Source: Pomacea canaliculata
Taxonomy: Eukaryota > Mollusca > Gastropoda > Architaenioglossa > Ampullariidae
Direction: 5' to 3'
NCBI RefSeq assembly: GCF_003073045.1
Contig: NC_037602.1
Span: 13,519,731-13,583,730, forward strand
Length of the DNA: 64,000 nt
The position numbers were made by a program, and so were the translations under genes. The notes under the pieces are model-generated. The model had not been told where the DNA came from and did no database searches. It saw nothing but the letters and a program-made list of their open reading frames with translations. This document shows, piece after piece, positions 35,401 through 48,996 of this stretch (the stretch's first letter is position 1; every line of letters starts with the position of its first letter).

Positions 35401-38400
35401 GAATCTTATGGTGGCTACATTTCAAATTACAATATTTAGTACTAATAGTGACAATGTCTAGTACTTATGGTGGCAACATATAGTACAAATAGTGACACCA
35501 TCTGGTATTAATGGAAGGAAGCAGTCCTAGTCCTTTCTCAGATTTTTAAGCAATGTCATAAACAGGATCTTGGAAAAAAAAAGTCTGTTGCTTTCTGAAA
35601 ATGTGTAACCCATATGTTTGTTGATTCAGTACAGCTTGAGCCATCTATCTTCTTATCAGTATAAGTGTTGTTTTTTTATCCCAAGGCATCTGTGGCCACT
35701 TCATCTACTTCAGAAACAAATATTCATGGGTAAATGTTTCATCTGTTTAAAGAAGCAGTATTTGGACACTGCCACTTTTTCCCCCATCCTCCTGTGATTT
35801 CCAGTTTTCTGGCTGAGCAGCAATAGTAAGAAGCAAAGCAGTATCAATATCTGATGTGGTCTAATTGTCCTTTTGTTAGTATATTAAAAAAGTGTTGATT
35901 CTTGCATGTCAAAATTTTGATATGGTGGTAGTGCAACAACACATGAAATCATTTGGAGTTTCTTGTCTAAGAGGAGATGTGTTGGTAGCTAAAACAACTT
36001 TTTTTGTTGTTTTTGCTTTTGGCATGACATTAGTCCTGTGAAAAGAGTGTTTCCTTGCTTATAGAAGACCAAAAAAAATGTCATTGTTCCATTTAACCCT
36101 CATATCTCCGCTTGCTCCAAGGGTCTTATATTTTATCAGGTGTGAAGTTAGTGATTTATGTTATCAGTGTACATTAGAATTATATTTTGCAGCCATGTTG
36201 TGATTTTGTAAATGCAGAATAATTTTGTTCTAAACTAGCCTCAGACTAGGAATGGTTATTCTCTTTTTTTTAAATTGATATGACATTTATTTATCTGTAT
36301 ATTACCTAATTGTTTTAAAAGATCAATATGCTGCACATTTTATAGTATATGAGAATACTGGCAGATGTAGACAATAATTTTTTCAAAGAAAAACACTACA
36401 TATGTGCATAAAATTAAATCACTAATGTTTTCTGTTTAACTGTGTATTTTATGTTTTTGTGTTTGTGTATATATATATATGCTTTTTTGTCTACGAGTTC
36501 ATCTGCACATGTTGAACAGAGCTGGCCTGTGGCACAAGTCTTGATGCTGGCCTTACTTTTACTGGGACACCTGCTGTACCTGAAGCTGTTTACTCCGTAC
36601 CCTCCAGCCCTTGCCAGCACTCTTGGCTTCTTTTTGTTTGTCTGGTCCGTGGTGGTGCTTCTAACTCCAATCCTTGACATAGTGAGTGGACATTTTAATT
36701 TATTTTTTAGATTAATAAAAAATATAGATGCACTTCACTTCTGTTGGAAATACTTTAATATTTTTTCTGTGCCCGGAAATGAAAGAAGCAAGGGCTTAAA
36801 AATAACTTATACTGCCTGGCATATATTGTTTTATCTGGTGGTTAATCTCTATTTTTTCCTTTGGGACATGATCTTTGAAAAGGTTTAGCTTGGGATACTT
36901 TTTTTGTTTTAATTATTACTTAATTATTGATTATTTGTTATTTTAATTATTGTATTTATGAAGGTTTGAAAACAACATGAGAATCATTGTGTTTTACAGA
37001 AGAAAATGGAATTTTAGATTACAACATCATGAGTCAAAATTATTAAGCATTTCTGATCCAAAAATCACATTAACTTTGTCCCAATTGTCCTGTACATGAA
37101 ACTGCAGCTGTCCTCTAGTTGATTACATGAAACTTTCTTTAGTTGTGTAGTGTATCACTCCATTATGACAGGCATAATTATTATACTATGCAAAATTACA
37201 TAAAGAAAAAAAGATCTACAGCTTGGACAAATTATACCCCACATATTCTAGGTCTTATTTTTTTTATGGTTGCATTCCAGTGGCACTTTCATCTACCCCT
37301 TTGATTATGCAAGGATAGAATAAGGTCTCAAAGTTATTTATCATGTCACAGAGTTAAGTCTGTGTAAATTGCAAAACTCCCAAGGATGGTTTGCCTATTG
37401 TGGTCTCCAGAAATGATCTGCGTTAAGAGAAAGGCAGATGCAAGTTTTGGCTGCCCCAATTCAGTCGGCAAGAGAATGCTAAGTGCCACTGTTGCATCTG
37501 TCTTTGTGTGACAGATTACTGAGATTAGCAAAATGTAGAGAGCAACGTAAATCTACTCATGAACCATTGAAAGTGCAGCACATCCATGAGATGCAAATTT
37601 ATGTCGACAATGATAGGTAAGTCATCAGAAAACGAGTCACAGAACTTTTTAAAACTCTTAGCTGTGTCCAGTCAATAAGAAGTCATGTAATTTTGTAAAG
37701 TGTAGGTTGCAGAATCTCTGATGGGTATTTTTTTTAACTCACATTTATAGGAGTGCTATTAATATTGGATTACATTTTACAGGTGCAGATAGCACGAGAG
37801 CGAAGTGCTGAAGGAACCTCCATTCCCTTGTTGCTGGGGGGCACACTGTGCTGTTTGGCCTGGCTTGCATATGGCTACCTCCTCAATGATTTTTTTGTCT
37901 ATGTAAGAACACTGGGTGTATACGTTTAAGAAATTGTTTATGAAGCTTATAGTTCTCTTTGTTTTGGTTTAAATTTACATGTTATTTGGTTGTGGATTAG
38001 GTTCACATTTCTCATCAAAATCACATGTTTGCTACTATATACTATAAAAATACACCACATATCAAAATAAAAACCTCAGCACCTTATACTTATGCTCAGA
38101 ATGTAGAAGTATGTGACAGTTTGTCTGTGAAGATACTTGCACATCAGTTTCAGGACAGCAAAAAAATGACTGGCATTTTTATCAGACTTTCTATAGGTCA
38201 TAGAAATAAATATAAACCAAATACACATTTACTCGAAAATTTTCTACCCTACCTTGACAGGTGGTGAGCACCTGTTGCCTAAACATTAGTATATCTCTAT
38301 CTCAGCAGCAGATGTGGTGCAAGTTTTGCTTTTTTAGCATTTCTTGTTTATGATGGGATATGTTATGTTATTTTGGCATATATTCCTACTGTCGTGCTAC

Positions 38401-38570
38401 CTAGTTTTTTTTTTTTCTTTGGTCATCTTATTTCTTTTTTGCCTTATATTATCATTACATTTGTGTCTTTTCAACAGGCTCCCAATATCCTTGGTCTTGG
38501 TGTGAACTTTGCCAAGTTTGTTGCAATGGGTGTTTACAGTGGAGCAAAATTCAAGGGCAAGACATTGTAA
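32447..38570 (+). CDS. SLC50A1: SWEET sugar transporter (MtN3/saliva family)
   Basis: Facilitative sugar uniporter of the plasma or Golgi membrane. Seven exons, all in phase: 32447-32514, 34358-34435, 34949-35072, 35686-35729, 36498-36681, 37783-37902, 38478-38570, giving 236 residues (human SWEET1 has 221). Seven hydrophobic segments form two MtN3 triple-helix repeats joined by helix 4. Visible family features: GIPSCLDMYKTKDTKNVPYL after helix 1, the Asn of LVNGVGTILW in helix 3, LTPILDI followed by the basic loop VQIARERSAEGTSIPLL, and APNILGLGVNF in helix 7. The 44-nt fourth exon encodes a Ser/Thr-rich part of the loop between helices 3 and 4 and was accepted because its phases fit both neighbours. 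The start ATG follows a GC-rich leader and diverges from POLR2M. No poly(A) signal was chosen. Confidence 0.94.
32775..32942 (-). mobile_element. tRNA-derived SINE family 2, copy 1
   Basis: On the minus strand the head reads TATAGTGGTTAAAACATTCG, like a tRNA A-box region, followed by CCGGGTTGAGATCTCGTC, like a B box. The body (CTCTGTAAGTGACA, CATAGT, GGTGGAAGCACTTTCCTA) recurs at 63240-63430. It lies in intron 1 of the SWEET gene. Confidence 0.7.
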
Positions 38571-38920
38571 AGGTCAAATTTACTAGCAAGAAGCTTTTCT
38601 GCATCTATTTGTAAATGCACTGTAGCACATATATAGGTCATGAACGTCTTCAACAACCCAGGTACATTATAAGCTGATGTTGATTTCTGTATGCCTCTAG
38701 GTTTCTGTTAATCCAGTATTATTTCTTTATTAGTGTAAAATACTCAGTGGCATTAAGTTTTATATTTAGGCTTATAACTATTCTTGCTGTTATTTATGAA
38801 TGTATGTTTACTTTTGCTTGTTTTGCATTTTATATTGATTTATTTTTTTACACATACACTCATTTATTCATGTATAAGCTTCCACACACATATACAGTAT
38901 ATATATATATGAGAGAGAAT

Positions 38921-39150
38921 GAAAAAGTGAGGCCAGTTTTAAATTATGTGATATGATAGTTTAGTCCTTGTTACTCTTTGAGGAGCATAGGGCCACAATG
39001 TGATAATATGCTAGTGAAAATGCAACATATGTACAGTGCCTGTTGCATTGTTTGACCATACACAGTGCAACACTAGACGTTTAATTGTGGCATCCAGGAG
39101 AGTAGAAATATGAATCTTCTCTTGCGAGATTGTGTGGTCAAAGAACATTC
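38921..39150 (+). mobile_element. mariner-like 5' end fragment (copy A)
   Basis: It starts with AAAAAGTGAGGCCAGTTTTAAA, similar to the left end of copy B, and its next ~140 bases (GCAACATATGTACAGTGCC, TGTTTGACCATACACAGTG) closely match 39733-39860. The copy stops where copy B begins, so only a 5' portion is present. Confidence 0.6.
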
Positions 39151-39157
39151 TATAGAG

Positions 39158-40391
39158 AGTCAAAAAGTAAAGGCCACTTTTAAATAACATGGTAACCAGA
39201 ACAAAGATATGTTAGTGAAATAATATGACTAATAATAATATGATTTATGTAGTGCATTTCTTCACTGAAGAGCAGACAGTGTGCTTTACACAAATAAAAA
39301 CAAATAACACAAAAAAATAGTCAAAGTGTTTATAGATTGTTTGAGTGCAATTTGCACTCAAGAGAATTGTAAATGCAATGATACATCTTAAATTAGCATT
39401 GCACAGAACTAACTAATAATAATCCTCATCTGTGAGCTTGTATAGCACGACACCCCAGAGGAAGCCTGTCACTGTGCTTAACAAGCACAAAAGCACAAAG
39501 AAAGATAAAAATCCTGCAGCTCTTTCACTGCAGTTAATGTAAGACTTTGTTGTTGCTCTTCGGGATGAAATCTTTTTAGACCAAAATGTTGATTTGGTAC
39601 AGTTAAAATCTACAGGTCATTCTTCCATGGCGAATGCAGAAAAGATTGATGAATAGTCCATGATATTTACCACTGGAGAATCCATTACCGGGTCAAGTAG
39701 AAAAGACAACAGGAAAGTTGAAAGGTCATAGATTGAAATGCAGCATATGTACACTGCCTGTTGGATTGTTTGACCATGCACAGTGTAGCACCAAGTGGCA
39801 TCCACAAGGACAGAAAAATAGACTCTCCCTTGTGAGATTGTGTCATCAAAGAATAGCATGCTTGAAGGGCACCTTCATTGGGCAGAGAGAGTGAGACTTA
39901 TGGAAATTCACTGTCAGATGTTAGCTCAGTATGGACATTACATCATGAATCAACAAAAGGTTTAAGATTGGGTAGAAAGGCTAAAAGCAGGGAGAACAAG
40001 TGTCATTGATGAAGGTTGTTCTGGTTGCCCATCAATATCACAAGAGCACATCGAGAGGGTGGATGCATTAAGTAGAAAAGACCATTGATAACAGTGTCTA
40101 AGTTGACTGCACATTAAGGATATCAGCTTTGGATGTGCATTCACCATAATGCACAGTTATTACATCTCTGTTACAGAGGTACTGTGTTTTCACAGATTCA
40201 CCTCTGATAATGAAGTATAGCAAGTTGCGCTTACCTGGCTTCAGGAGCAGTCAAAACCTTCTGTGCAGAAATACAAACGCTAGTTAATATAACAATTTCT
40301 TGCCCAGGGACTATATGGGGAAATGTCATATTTTGGAAATATGATGAAGTTGCTCACAGTTAAAATATTATTTGCCTTTACTTTTTGATTC
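39158..40391 (+). mobile_element. Decayed mariner-like transposon (copy B) with an insertion
   Basis: Inverted ends AGTCAAAAAGTAAAGGC (from 39158) and GCCTTTACTTTTTGAT (to about 40391). The plus strand at 39876-40085 encodes a mariner-type helix-turn-helix region: MEIHCQMLAQYGHYIMNQQK, DWVERLKAGR, DEGCSGCPS, with an in-frame stop after the helix. A later piece reads TWLQEQSKP. The catalytic DDD/E domain is absent, so this is an internally deleted copy. The 5' leader is split by about 510 bases (39221-39733) holding two TAA-tailed repeat ends. Confidence 0.7.
39221..39733. repeat. Two (TAA)n-associated repeat ends inside the mariner copy
   Basis: AATAATAATATGATTTATGT then GTGCATTTCTTCACTGAAGAG, and later AATAATAATCC then GCTTGTATAGCACGACACC. 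Both look like the 3' ends of non-LTR elements or SINEs (TAA repeat next to a 'tatagcgc'-type motif). They interrupt sequence that is contiguous in copy A. Confidence 0.5.
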
Positions 40392-41507
40392 CCTTGTGTT
40401 TTGTGATTTTAGCTTTTAGCTGCCCATATTAGGGACATTACATCTGTTATAAAACTGTGCCAGAATGAAAGTTAAAATTGTTCTGTTTATCAATTTCTAT
40501 AAATTTTATAAATTTCTAGTCTTCAGGAGCAATCAGACCTTACTAGTGCCTTTTTAATTCAAGTTGTTAAGTACATGGACAGAGGGACAAGATGAGTAAA
40601 TCATACTTGTTTTATTGAAGTTTATTAAGATGTTGTGATAATTTAATTTAAACCACACACACACAGGTCATCACTTTTTAAAAAACTTAAATACTCAATT
40701 CTGTCTTCAAAGGTGTGTTAAGACAGCAAGTGTACACTGTCCTCTTTCATGTGAGCACTGGATACAAATTTCGTCTTTATGTCAGAAATGTTTTTGTATT
40801 TAGCATATTTACTAGCTTTGTGGCACTGTTATCCTGGCCTGCAAATATAGCATGAGATGTAAGTACATATTTTGATATTCAAGGAGAGGATTTTTTTGTA
40901 AAATGTATACAGAAATTCTAAATGTGGCATTACCCTCAAGCCTAGTCATAATATTTTCTGTTTTTGTATTCTGTGCTGTGTAGTCTATAATCATATGCTA
41001 TAATCGTTTGTGTGTGCATATGTAAGGTCATGATGCGCACGATTATGCATGTACACACAGGAAACGTGGCCTTAAACTGCCATATTTGTTGCAGTGATGG
41101 CAGCAATCATACCATAACAGATTTTTGTCTTTAGGTGTATGTTAATTTATCAAGCCAATACTAGCTCAATTTAAATCTGTTCTTTAACCATGATGCACTT
41201 GATGATAAATTGTGGTTACTCTGTTAAATTTTAGTATTGCCTCTCAGAACTAGTCCAGGTCAGAATATTTATAATTGTTACCATGGTTTCCCTTGGGATT
41301 GGTTATTGCACTATAGTTGTCATGTACTAACATAATAATCCCTTTGACCATCAATTTGCCTTGCTTCGTTCTTACTACAATTTGTGATTAATGGATTACA
41401 TGAATATTAGAATGTTTGTAATTGAAATAGTTAATCATTACTGAGGTGAGAATTTTACTAGCTTAATATGTGCCTCCCAAAAAAATATTCGATCCATACA
41501 TGTAATA
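40392..41507. other. Intergenic, nothing recognised
   Basis: A/T-rich sequence downstream of the SWEET gene and mariner copy. I see no supported exon or element; a short CA run lies at about 40654-40665. Confidence 0.5.
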
Positions 41508-41565
41508 CAATAATAATAATAACTAACTTTATTTGTCCCAATGGGCAATTTAAGTGGGAGATGTG
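41508..41565 (-). repeat. Short 3' end of a LINE with (ATT)n tail
   Basis: The minus strand reads TTAAATTGCCCATTGGGACA then AATAAAGTTAGTTATTATT, resembling the 3' end of the LINE at 42605-44370 (TTAAATTGCCCACTGAGACC, ATTAAAGTTGATC). A severely 5'-truncated copy. Confidence 0.6.
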
Positions 41566-41621
41566 CTCTGCATTATTATAAAAAAAAAATCATTACAATT
41601 ACGATGCAGTGGAATGTAGAG

Positions 41622-42115
41622 CAGTGGTTCTCAAAGTGTGGTTCACAGACCACTTGTGGGCCGCATTCATGTCAGGTGGTCCACGGATGACAGTCATCGT
41701 ATATCAGCAAAGTCATGTTTAAATTGCCAGATATGCTAATTAGTCCAGTATTGATTGCACATGAGTTTTAATTTTATCGATGCCAACTGCTCATTTGCAT
41801 AAAATGCTTGCTTACCAAATGTCTTTACATCACAGCGTGAGCATTGTGTCATTTAACCATGTCATCTGTTACCCTTAGGAACGCAGTGCACGTCCTTTTT
41901 GTTAATTTTTATATTTGTTTTGCTAAGTATGTAATTTGATGTAAACTTATGACTATACTACTGTCGCAAAATACATTTACTTTTGAATTGTAACAAAACA
42001 AATGAGGCAGTTTAAATTTGAAATTCACGATGCAGTGATTTTAGGCCTTGGTGCTCCACCGCATTTTTTTACTTAGGAAAGTGGTCTGCAGTTTGAAATA
42101 CTTTGAGAACCACTG
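41622..42115 (+). mobile_element. hAT MITE, family A copy 2 (494 bp, TSD ATGTAGAG)
   Basis: Starts CAGTGGTTCTCAAAGTG and ends CTTTGAGAACCACTG, flanked by a perfect duplication ATGTAGAG (41614-41621 and 42116-42123). It matches copy 1 at both ends but holds about 170 extra internal bases (roughly 41728-41900), so it may be closer to a longer parent. Confidence 0.92.
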
Positions 42116-42604
42116 ATGTAGAGTATAACTATCATATCCCATATCACTTGCACATTATAGCACCAAAAAGTGATATGTTGTTATGATGCTAGTTATGAAT
42201 ATTTTGTCACATTCACTGTGTATTAATAGGAGGTTTTTGTTGATGTGGAAATGCACAGCTGGGCACAGGCAGTGTTAAATATTACAGAATATATAGATTC
42301 ATGTTTTTACACCTCTTTATGCCTTACTGTATGTACATGTGACATTTAGACAAATAAAGATAATGAAAATTTAAATAAGTAACAAAATATTTTTCTATAT
42401 TATTAAAAATGGAGAACAATGCAAGAACAACATACTTAAACCATCCTGAAAGGACTTATTGAGAAAGACAAATGCATTCATAGTTGAATTGTGGATAAAT
42501 GGCACATAAACAGATGTCTGTGTCTTGAAGACACTACATTTGGTAAGCATTTATATCCATACCAGAACAACGTTGTCATTTTCCTATATGTCCACAATAA
42601 ATTA

Positions 42605-44370
42605 TTTTAAAATGAACAGATTTCCTTTTATTTGAATCTTCATGAATTGAGAAGATGTGTGTACGTGTGTGAAGTTTTGAATAACTTCTATGCACGTTTT
42701 GAGAACCAGGATTTTTCTGATAAAGTTAGGGAACTCAGACAGTCGCTTGTTTCCGACAACGATATAGTTATTTCTGAAGTCTGTGTGATGGAATGGCTAA
42801 AGGTCAACAAGTCGCAGGGGCCTGATGGGATCTGTGGGCAGGTCTTACACTACTGTGCTGTGCAGTTGGGCTGAGTGTTTCAACATCTCTTTCAACTCTT
42901 TCTTGACTCAGGGCACATTCCAGCAACCTGGAAACTTTTCAACATCGTGCCACTCCCCGAAATACTCCATCCTAGTCAACTAAATGATATGCGGCCAATA
43001 GCACTAACCTCCCTCGTAATGAAAACTTTCAAGAAAATTGTCAAAAATCTCATATTAACAACTGTAGAGAGTAAATTGGACCTGCTGCAATTTGCCTATA
43101 GGAAGGGGAGAGGTGTTGATGATGCCAAGTTGTTCCTTCTGAATACACTGTAGAAACATTGGGATAAGCCCAAGATGCATGCCAGACTTCTCTTCGCTGA
43201 CTTTAGTTCTGCATTCAATACAGTGAAACCATTACCTTTTGGCTTTGAGACTGATTTCTGATTTTGATCTTCCACATCAACAGGTTCTGTAGATAGTGGA
43301 TTTTTTGACTTGCAGACAACAGAGGGTGTATATAAATAGTAATTATTCTGATACTGTTCTTACAAGCACTGGGTCACCACAAGGCTGTTGTCTATCACCC
43401 CTGTTGTTCATCATGTACACTGACAGCTACAGAAGTACAGAGGAGAACAGCTTCCTCATTAAGTTCTCTGATGACACTGCATTGTTAACTCTTTTGCAGG
43501 CACTTAAGAAAGATCATGGTAATGCCTTCACAAATGCTGTACATTGCTGCGACGAGAACTTTCTGGAGTTAAATGTAGACAAAACAAAAGAAGTAAATAT
43601 AGACTTTAGAAGAATCAAAGAGGATCTTGTTGCTACCAGTGCGATACACAGTAAACCTGTTGAAATTGTTAACTCTTTCAGGTACCTGGGAACTATTTTT
43701 TAGTGCCAGCTCAAATGAAATTTAAACACCGAACACACTGTTAAACGTGGCCAACAAAGAATGCACCTTCTTCATAAGCTCAATAGCTTTTTCAGCTAGT
43801 CAAGCAATCTTAGGCCGTTTCTACCAGTTGTTTATTGAAAGTCTATCTTTTTCATTTGTATGCTGGTTTTGCAATCTCTCTGTCCATGATAGGAACAGTC
43901 TGAACAGTATTGTCCACATCTGTTCTAAGATAATTGGTGTCGGACAGAGGGATTTAGCTTCTTTTTGTGATCAACAAACAGGAAAGCTTCACGCATTTTG
44001 TCTCTATCTGAACATGTACTAACGAGAGAATTTATACTATTAAGCTCAGGTAAACGCTATTCCATGCCAATATGCAAAAATAACTGACACCTGAAATCGT
44101 TTGTGCCATCTGCTGTCCAGCTGCTCAACCTCAGATGAAGTGTCAATGGTGTGTGTGTGATGTAGATGCGCACATGATTATTCTCGATGCAAGTTGTTGT
44201 TTATTTTATAGTATATATATACAATTTGTCTTCCTTTCACTGTGCATCTTAACACTGCACCTTGCAGTGAACATGTTCTATTTTTATTTTTAACCTACTG
44301 TAACTAGAACCCCTTCCCATGTTTAAATTGCCCACTGAGACCATTAAAGTTGATCATTGTAATTGTTAAA
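42605..44370 (+). mobile_element. 5'-truncated non-LTR retrotransposon with reverse transcriptase (CR1/Rex1-like)
   Basis: Consecutive plus-strand pieces encode a LINE reverse transcriptase: LNNFYARFE and NKSQGPDGI (start of the RT region), SGHIPATWK and MRPIALTSLVMK, then SPQGCCLSPLLF and KFSDDTALL (catalytic FADD-type motif with Ser), LNVDKTKE, VNSFRYLGTIF. The frame is broken by stops at about 42874 and 43153, a frame change before 43296, and a stop near 43703. The endonuclease is missing. The 3' end carries ATTAAAGTTGATCATTGTAA. CR1/Rex1-type is inferred from the Pro-Gln-Gly and Leu-Gly-Thr motifs. Confidence 0.85.
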
Positions 44371-47300
44371 GAAGTAGAATATGCTGTCCTGTTGTGAATA
44401 GAAAACTAAGCTAAAATCAATCATTCTTGTATGGAAAAGCTTGAATGATAGTTTAGCAGTCAATGGTGGATTGACTATGTTCCCCACTGTGTTCTAACGT
44501 TTCAGTCTGATTTCTGTTTCTTTATAAGATTGTTTTAGAAGTGTACAAAATCTGTAACTCTGTTCTTTATGACTTCATCTTTGACAGCTACCATAGGACA
44601 AGCAGATGACTTTGTCTTGATATTTTCTTTAATTTCTAATCTGTGAAACCCTGATAGAACATTTTTAAAATGTTACCAAAATGGCTGCAGGGGTTAAAAG
44701 CATTTTATGAAATGTAAGCTATATCATTTCATTATCATCAAGGAGACTAAACATTGTATTTCTGTACCTCTGATTGCATTAGTAGTAAGAAACTTTCTCT
44801 GGGAAACTTATACTGGTCATTTAAATGAGCATGTGCAGTTCTCTGTACTACAAACTCCCATCATTTGAGTAAATAGCCACCCACCTCCCCCATTCTCCGT
44901 TCTTAGTATACATATGCCGAAAGAGGTCATAAATGTTCATTGATATGGCTAATTCCCATTGGTTGTAGATTTGTGCAAATATCCGTGTAAGGACTTAAAG
45001 AAATCCCTTTGACCTCTAATTAATTGTAATGAGAATGTGAAATAGGAAGTTCTGGTCCAAGATAACTGCAAAGACAGAAACATTAGATCAGGAAGTACAC
45101 TGACATTATTAAGTATTAGAGGCTAGGATTTACTTCAAGTACTTCATTAGAGACAGATATTCCAGAATGTATTAATAAGCTACAAGGCTTGATAAATATG
45201 TTCAAGACTTACAACACTGGAATTGCATAGCTAAGCCAACTGAGTATTTCCTTTCTCTACATAAATGCATTAGCATCACAGTTCTAAACTTCACATCTAG
45301 TCAGTCAAGAATATCTTGACCAGACTTTATGTGTGTGCGTTTGCATGCACACACAAACAGCAATGCATATGTATGCATACATAATTGCTCACTCTTTAAC
45401 ACAATCACAAAAACAAGAGCTTTTCATTTATTGATGCTCAATTATTTTTAATGCCTGATTTTATTTTAAGAATATTATATGTAAATGCTGCAGTCATTGT
45501 AGGATCCAGAAAAGATACCACTGTGCATTCACTACAAAAATTATACACCTTCAAATTATATATTATAGGTACAAATTACAAAATTTCCTGCAAAGCTGGA
45601 AAAGTTATTGCATACTCATCCACCAAAAATTCATAAGATTTTATTAAAATTTATTTTCTAATGAAGAGGAGGAAGTGATGAAAAGCTGGAATTGAAAATA
45701 AATTATCAATAGTATGGAACCAATGGAACATAATTTAAACAGAAGGCTTATATAACACCCTAACCCTTCTAAAAAACAAAACAAAAAACACTAAGCACAG
45801 ATTCTAATGACTTTGTTATAAGCTTCATATAAGCATCATACTAGATCTATAAAGGTATTTTTTAAAGATGGGGAAAAAAAATGTGCAACATTTGATTTAG
45901 AACACATTTCATTCAGCAATCTTTAATGCAGATTGGTCCAATTATAATGCCAGGTGTTCTGCAGAGATGAAAAATGTTCACCACAGAACAGAATCATGAA
46001 AAGCCTTTGGAGGAACGTGCAGACACTAGCATTCAAAGGCACATTAGATGATGACAATGATAACAATAAAGCCCCACATCAGTATTATTATAATGTATCA
46101 GTACTAAAATAATATTCAAAGCTTCCTTTACCATAAGAGCGAGACTCCCTGAAAAGAAAATTTAAGGAGTTATAGTATTTGAAAATCATAGAAATTCCAG
46201 AATGTAATAGTTGATAAATGGTGCAGGCTATAAATTTACAATTTCTCTTCCTCTGCATTTTAAGGAAATGTTTAGCAATACTAGTCATAGTACTTACAGC
46301 ATTATAGATATGCTTATTTTTAATGATTATTGTGCCTTTTGAGGTGAACACATTGAGACTGAGCAAACAAGAAAGGAATGTCTGTTAAAGATACCGATGA
46401 CCTGCAGTCCATGATTCATTATGTGTCACAGAGTACAATATCTGCTGTCTTGATGAGAATAAATGTCGGTCACTTATGTGTATTTTCAAGCTTTCAATAG
46501 AGCACATACACCTCAACCAGATTTTCACTGTGTAAAATGAAATCTATTAACAGGGTCTGAGGATTGTTACTAAATATGGAACAACAATTGAACATATCCA
46601 GCTATGACAATGTCAAACAAAACTGAAATTAAACCCCACTTTTAAATACTTGTACCTAACTGTTATCACCTCCTTTTGTTGAAATGGCTTGTTTATAAAT
46701 CTGAGCATTAAAAGAAAAATATAAAAGCTCAACTCAGAGTGAGTCTAATTAGGTCTGTGAACTTTTTCGTGATGCTATTTCATTAATACTTTATTTTCCT
46801 CTTTCCTCTTCACACTTTCCTTCTATCTTCCCTTAGTCCTATAGAAGAATGTTAGCCAAAGCATAGATGTACTTGCAGTTCTCTATTATTAATCTCGCAT
46901 GTGCATGCACTTAAAGGTGAATTAAACGTTACTATCTGAAGCCAATACATCTAATGGGTGCACTGCTTTTACGAAAATCACAAATTTCTTTTCTAGATGT
47001 GTGATGTTACAATGAGGCTAAATATGCATGATTTCTGCACTAGAAGCATTGTTCAGCATGGAGACTATCAAACTTCTGTGGCTCAGTGTTAATGAAACCT
47101 AGTTTTAGGCTCTATGTTATTTTACTTTTCTCTATTGAGAAATATATGCCAAGAAGAATAGCTATATTTATTGGACACCAAGTGGAAGAGCATTCATGTA
47201 CTACTATTGTTGTTGTTATAAGCACACTTCAAGACACTTAAGGCCACTTAATGCAAAAGTCAGTGAGCCAGACAACAGAATGCAGATTTCTAGATTTTTT

Positions 47301-48499
47301 CCTGGTTCATAAACAGAAGGAAAAATATGCATGCCATCAAATCCCACATTCATATGAAGAAAGTTTAATTAAGAGACAACAAGATCTCTTAAAATGCCCA
47401 ACATGTAAGACTTATGTACTCAAGTGCACACAGCTGAAAATGGTACATCCATCCGTGGCATGATTAGTTCATATAAAAATGTATAACATAAAATTAGGAA
47501 AAGTTATTTGGGGTAGATTTTCCATTATGAAAATATATGGCCAAAGGCCTACACTCTTCAAAATGGTATGACGGATGTAGCTGAAAATGACTGGCCAGAT
47601 ACTAATTGCTCCTTCCAATGAAAGACATGATTATAAACAGTGGGATGGGGCAGTGGACACAAGATCTGGAAATGAAATAAAACCCCACACATAAGGAGAA
47701 CACCAACAGTTCCTTCCTTTTGCTTAAAAATGGAAGTAAAAAAGGGAAAAATTACCTCTGTGCTTTGTAAAGTGACATACCACACAATAAAAAACATCAT
47801 ACATCCTACTTATGTTTTTACTAGTATCTATAATGATTACACTATTATATATTATCAATGCCTCCTGCTAAAAACACTCATTAGTTCTAGGTAGCCTGAA
47901 GTTTAATGCATTGGTGAAATATTGGATACTAAACAATGCTTCTCCACTTACAATAGAACCAACAACCAATTATTGAGAACATCAGGTTATGAGCAACTTG
48001 TTCATAAATCTATACAGAGCAACATGCATGGATAACCAAATATCAGAACTATACAGTGAGTTTGCATGATCCTTCAAAGACATGACCTGGGTCCCCTTTT
48101 TGTTTGTTCATAAGGGAAAACCCTTATTTTTAAAAATATTTTTTAAAACTTTGAAATAATAAAGAAAATTTACAGTTTAGGTTACTCAAAACTCTCTCTT
48201 CTGCATAAGGAATGATAAGATTACATTGTTTCTAAAATGGTCAAGAGTTTTTAGGTTACTGCTGAATGCTAAATCAATGATCAGAAGGTATTAAAATCCA
48301 AAGACAACTATTAACTATCTCATGCGTTAATCATAGACTGTTCAAGCCAATCTAAGTCCTACTCATCTCCAGTAATGCACAACATGAGCAAGCTTGTGTT
48401 AGCTGAACAACTGCTGGGCTTTTTAGGGAGTGGTTTGTTTCTATGGCTTCTAGAAAATAACTAAACATTTGACAGTGGTTACTGACTTAAAAGGCCACA
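44371..48499. other. Intergenic, nothing recognised
   Basis: A 4.1-kb A/T-rich interval before the PPCDC 3' end. I see no coding exon with family similarity, no clear terminal repeats and no tRNA. Short direct CA/TG-rich patches occur around 45330-45380. Confidence 0.5.
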
Positions 48500-48505
48500 T
48501 TTATT
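48500..48505 (-). terminator. Candidate poly(A) signal for PPCDC
   Basis: AATAAA on the minus strand, about 490 bases after the PPCDC stop at 48997. I saw no nearer canonical hexamer, but variants were not excluded. Confidence 0.4.
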
Positions 48506-48996
48506 TTGTTCTTTTTTTTCATAAATTTAAAACTTTTCACTATCAAAAATTCAAAAACCAATAAATCAAAAAGCCAATGATGATCATGTTCCCCTGAGTT
48601 ATGAACAACCTACAAACAATAAAACAACTGGGCTAACAATACCACTGTTTATGTTTAGCACATATTTTGTACACATGAACTCAAGAGGGATAAGATTATA
48701 ACCATGAAAGAATCTGTTAGGGCTATCCTTTTAGATCTATTCGATAGCTAAACAATGCAGTAGCACTGCATAGTGACAAGCAGTGAGTATACTGCAGGGT
48801 TTATATAAACATGTTCAGTTATTAATATCTTGGGCCAGTATGGAAAAAAAAAATACTTTCAAAATATATTCACCCACAGATGCGAACTTGGATTCCTTGG
48901 AAAAGTTCTGAGAAGATCATCACATCTAAATAGTATCTGCACATAATTTTCCGATATTTGCATTTCCCACCCTTGTCTATCTTCAGAAGAGACACC

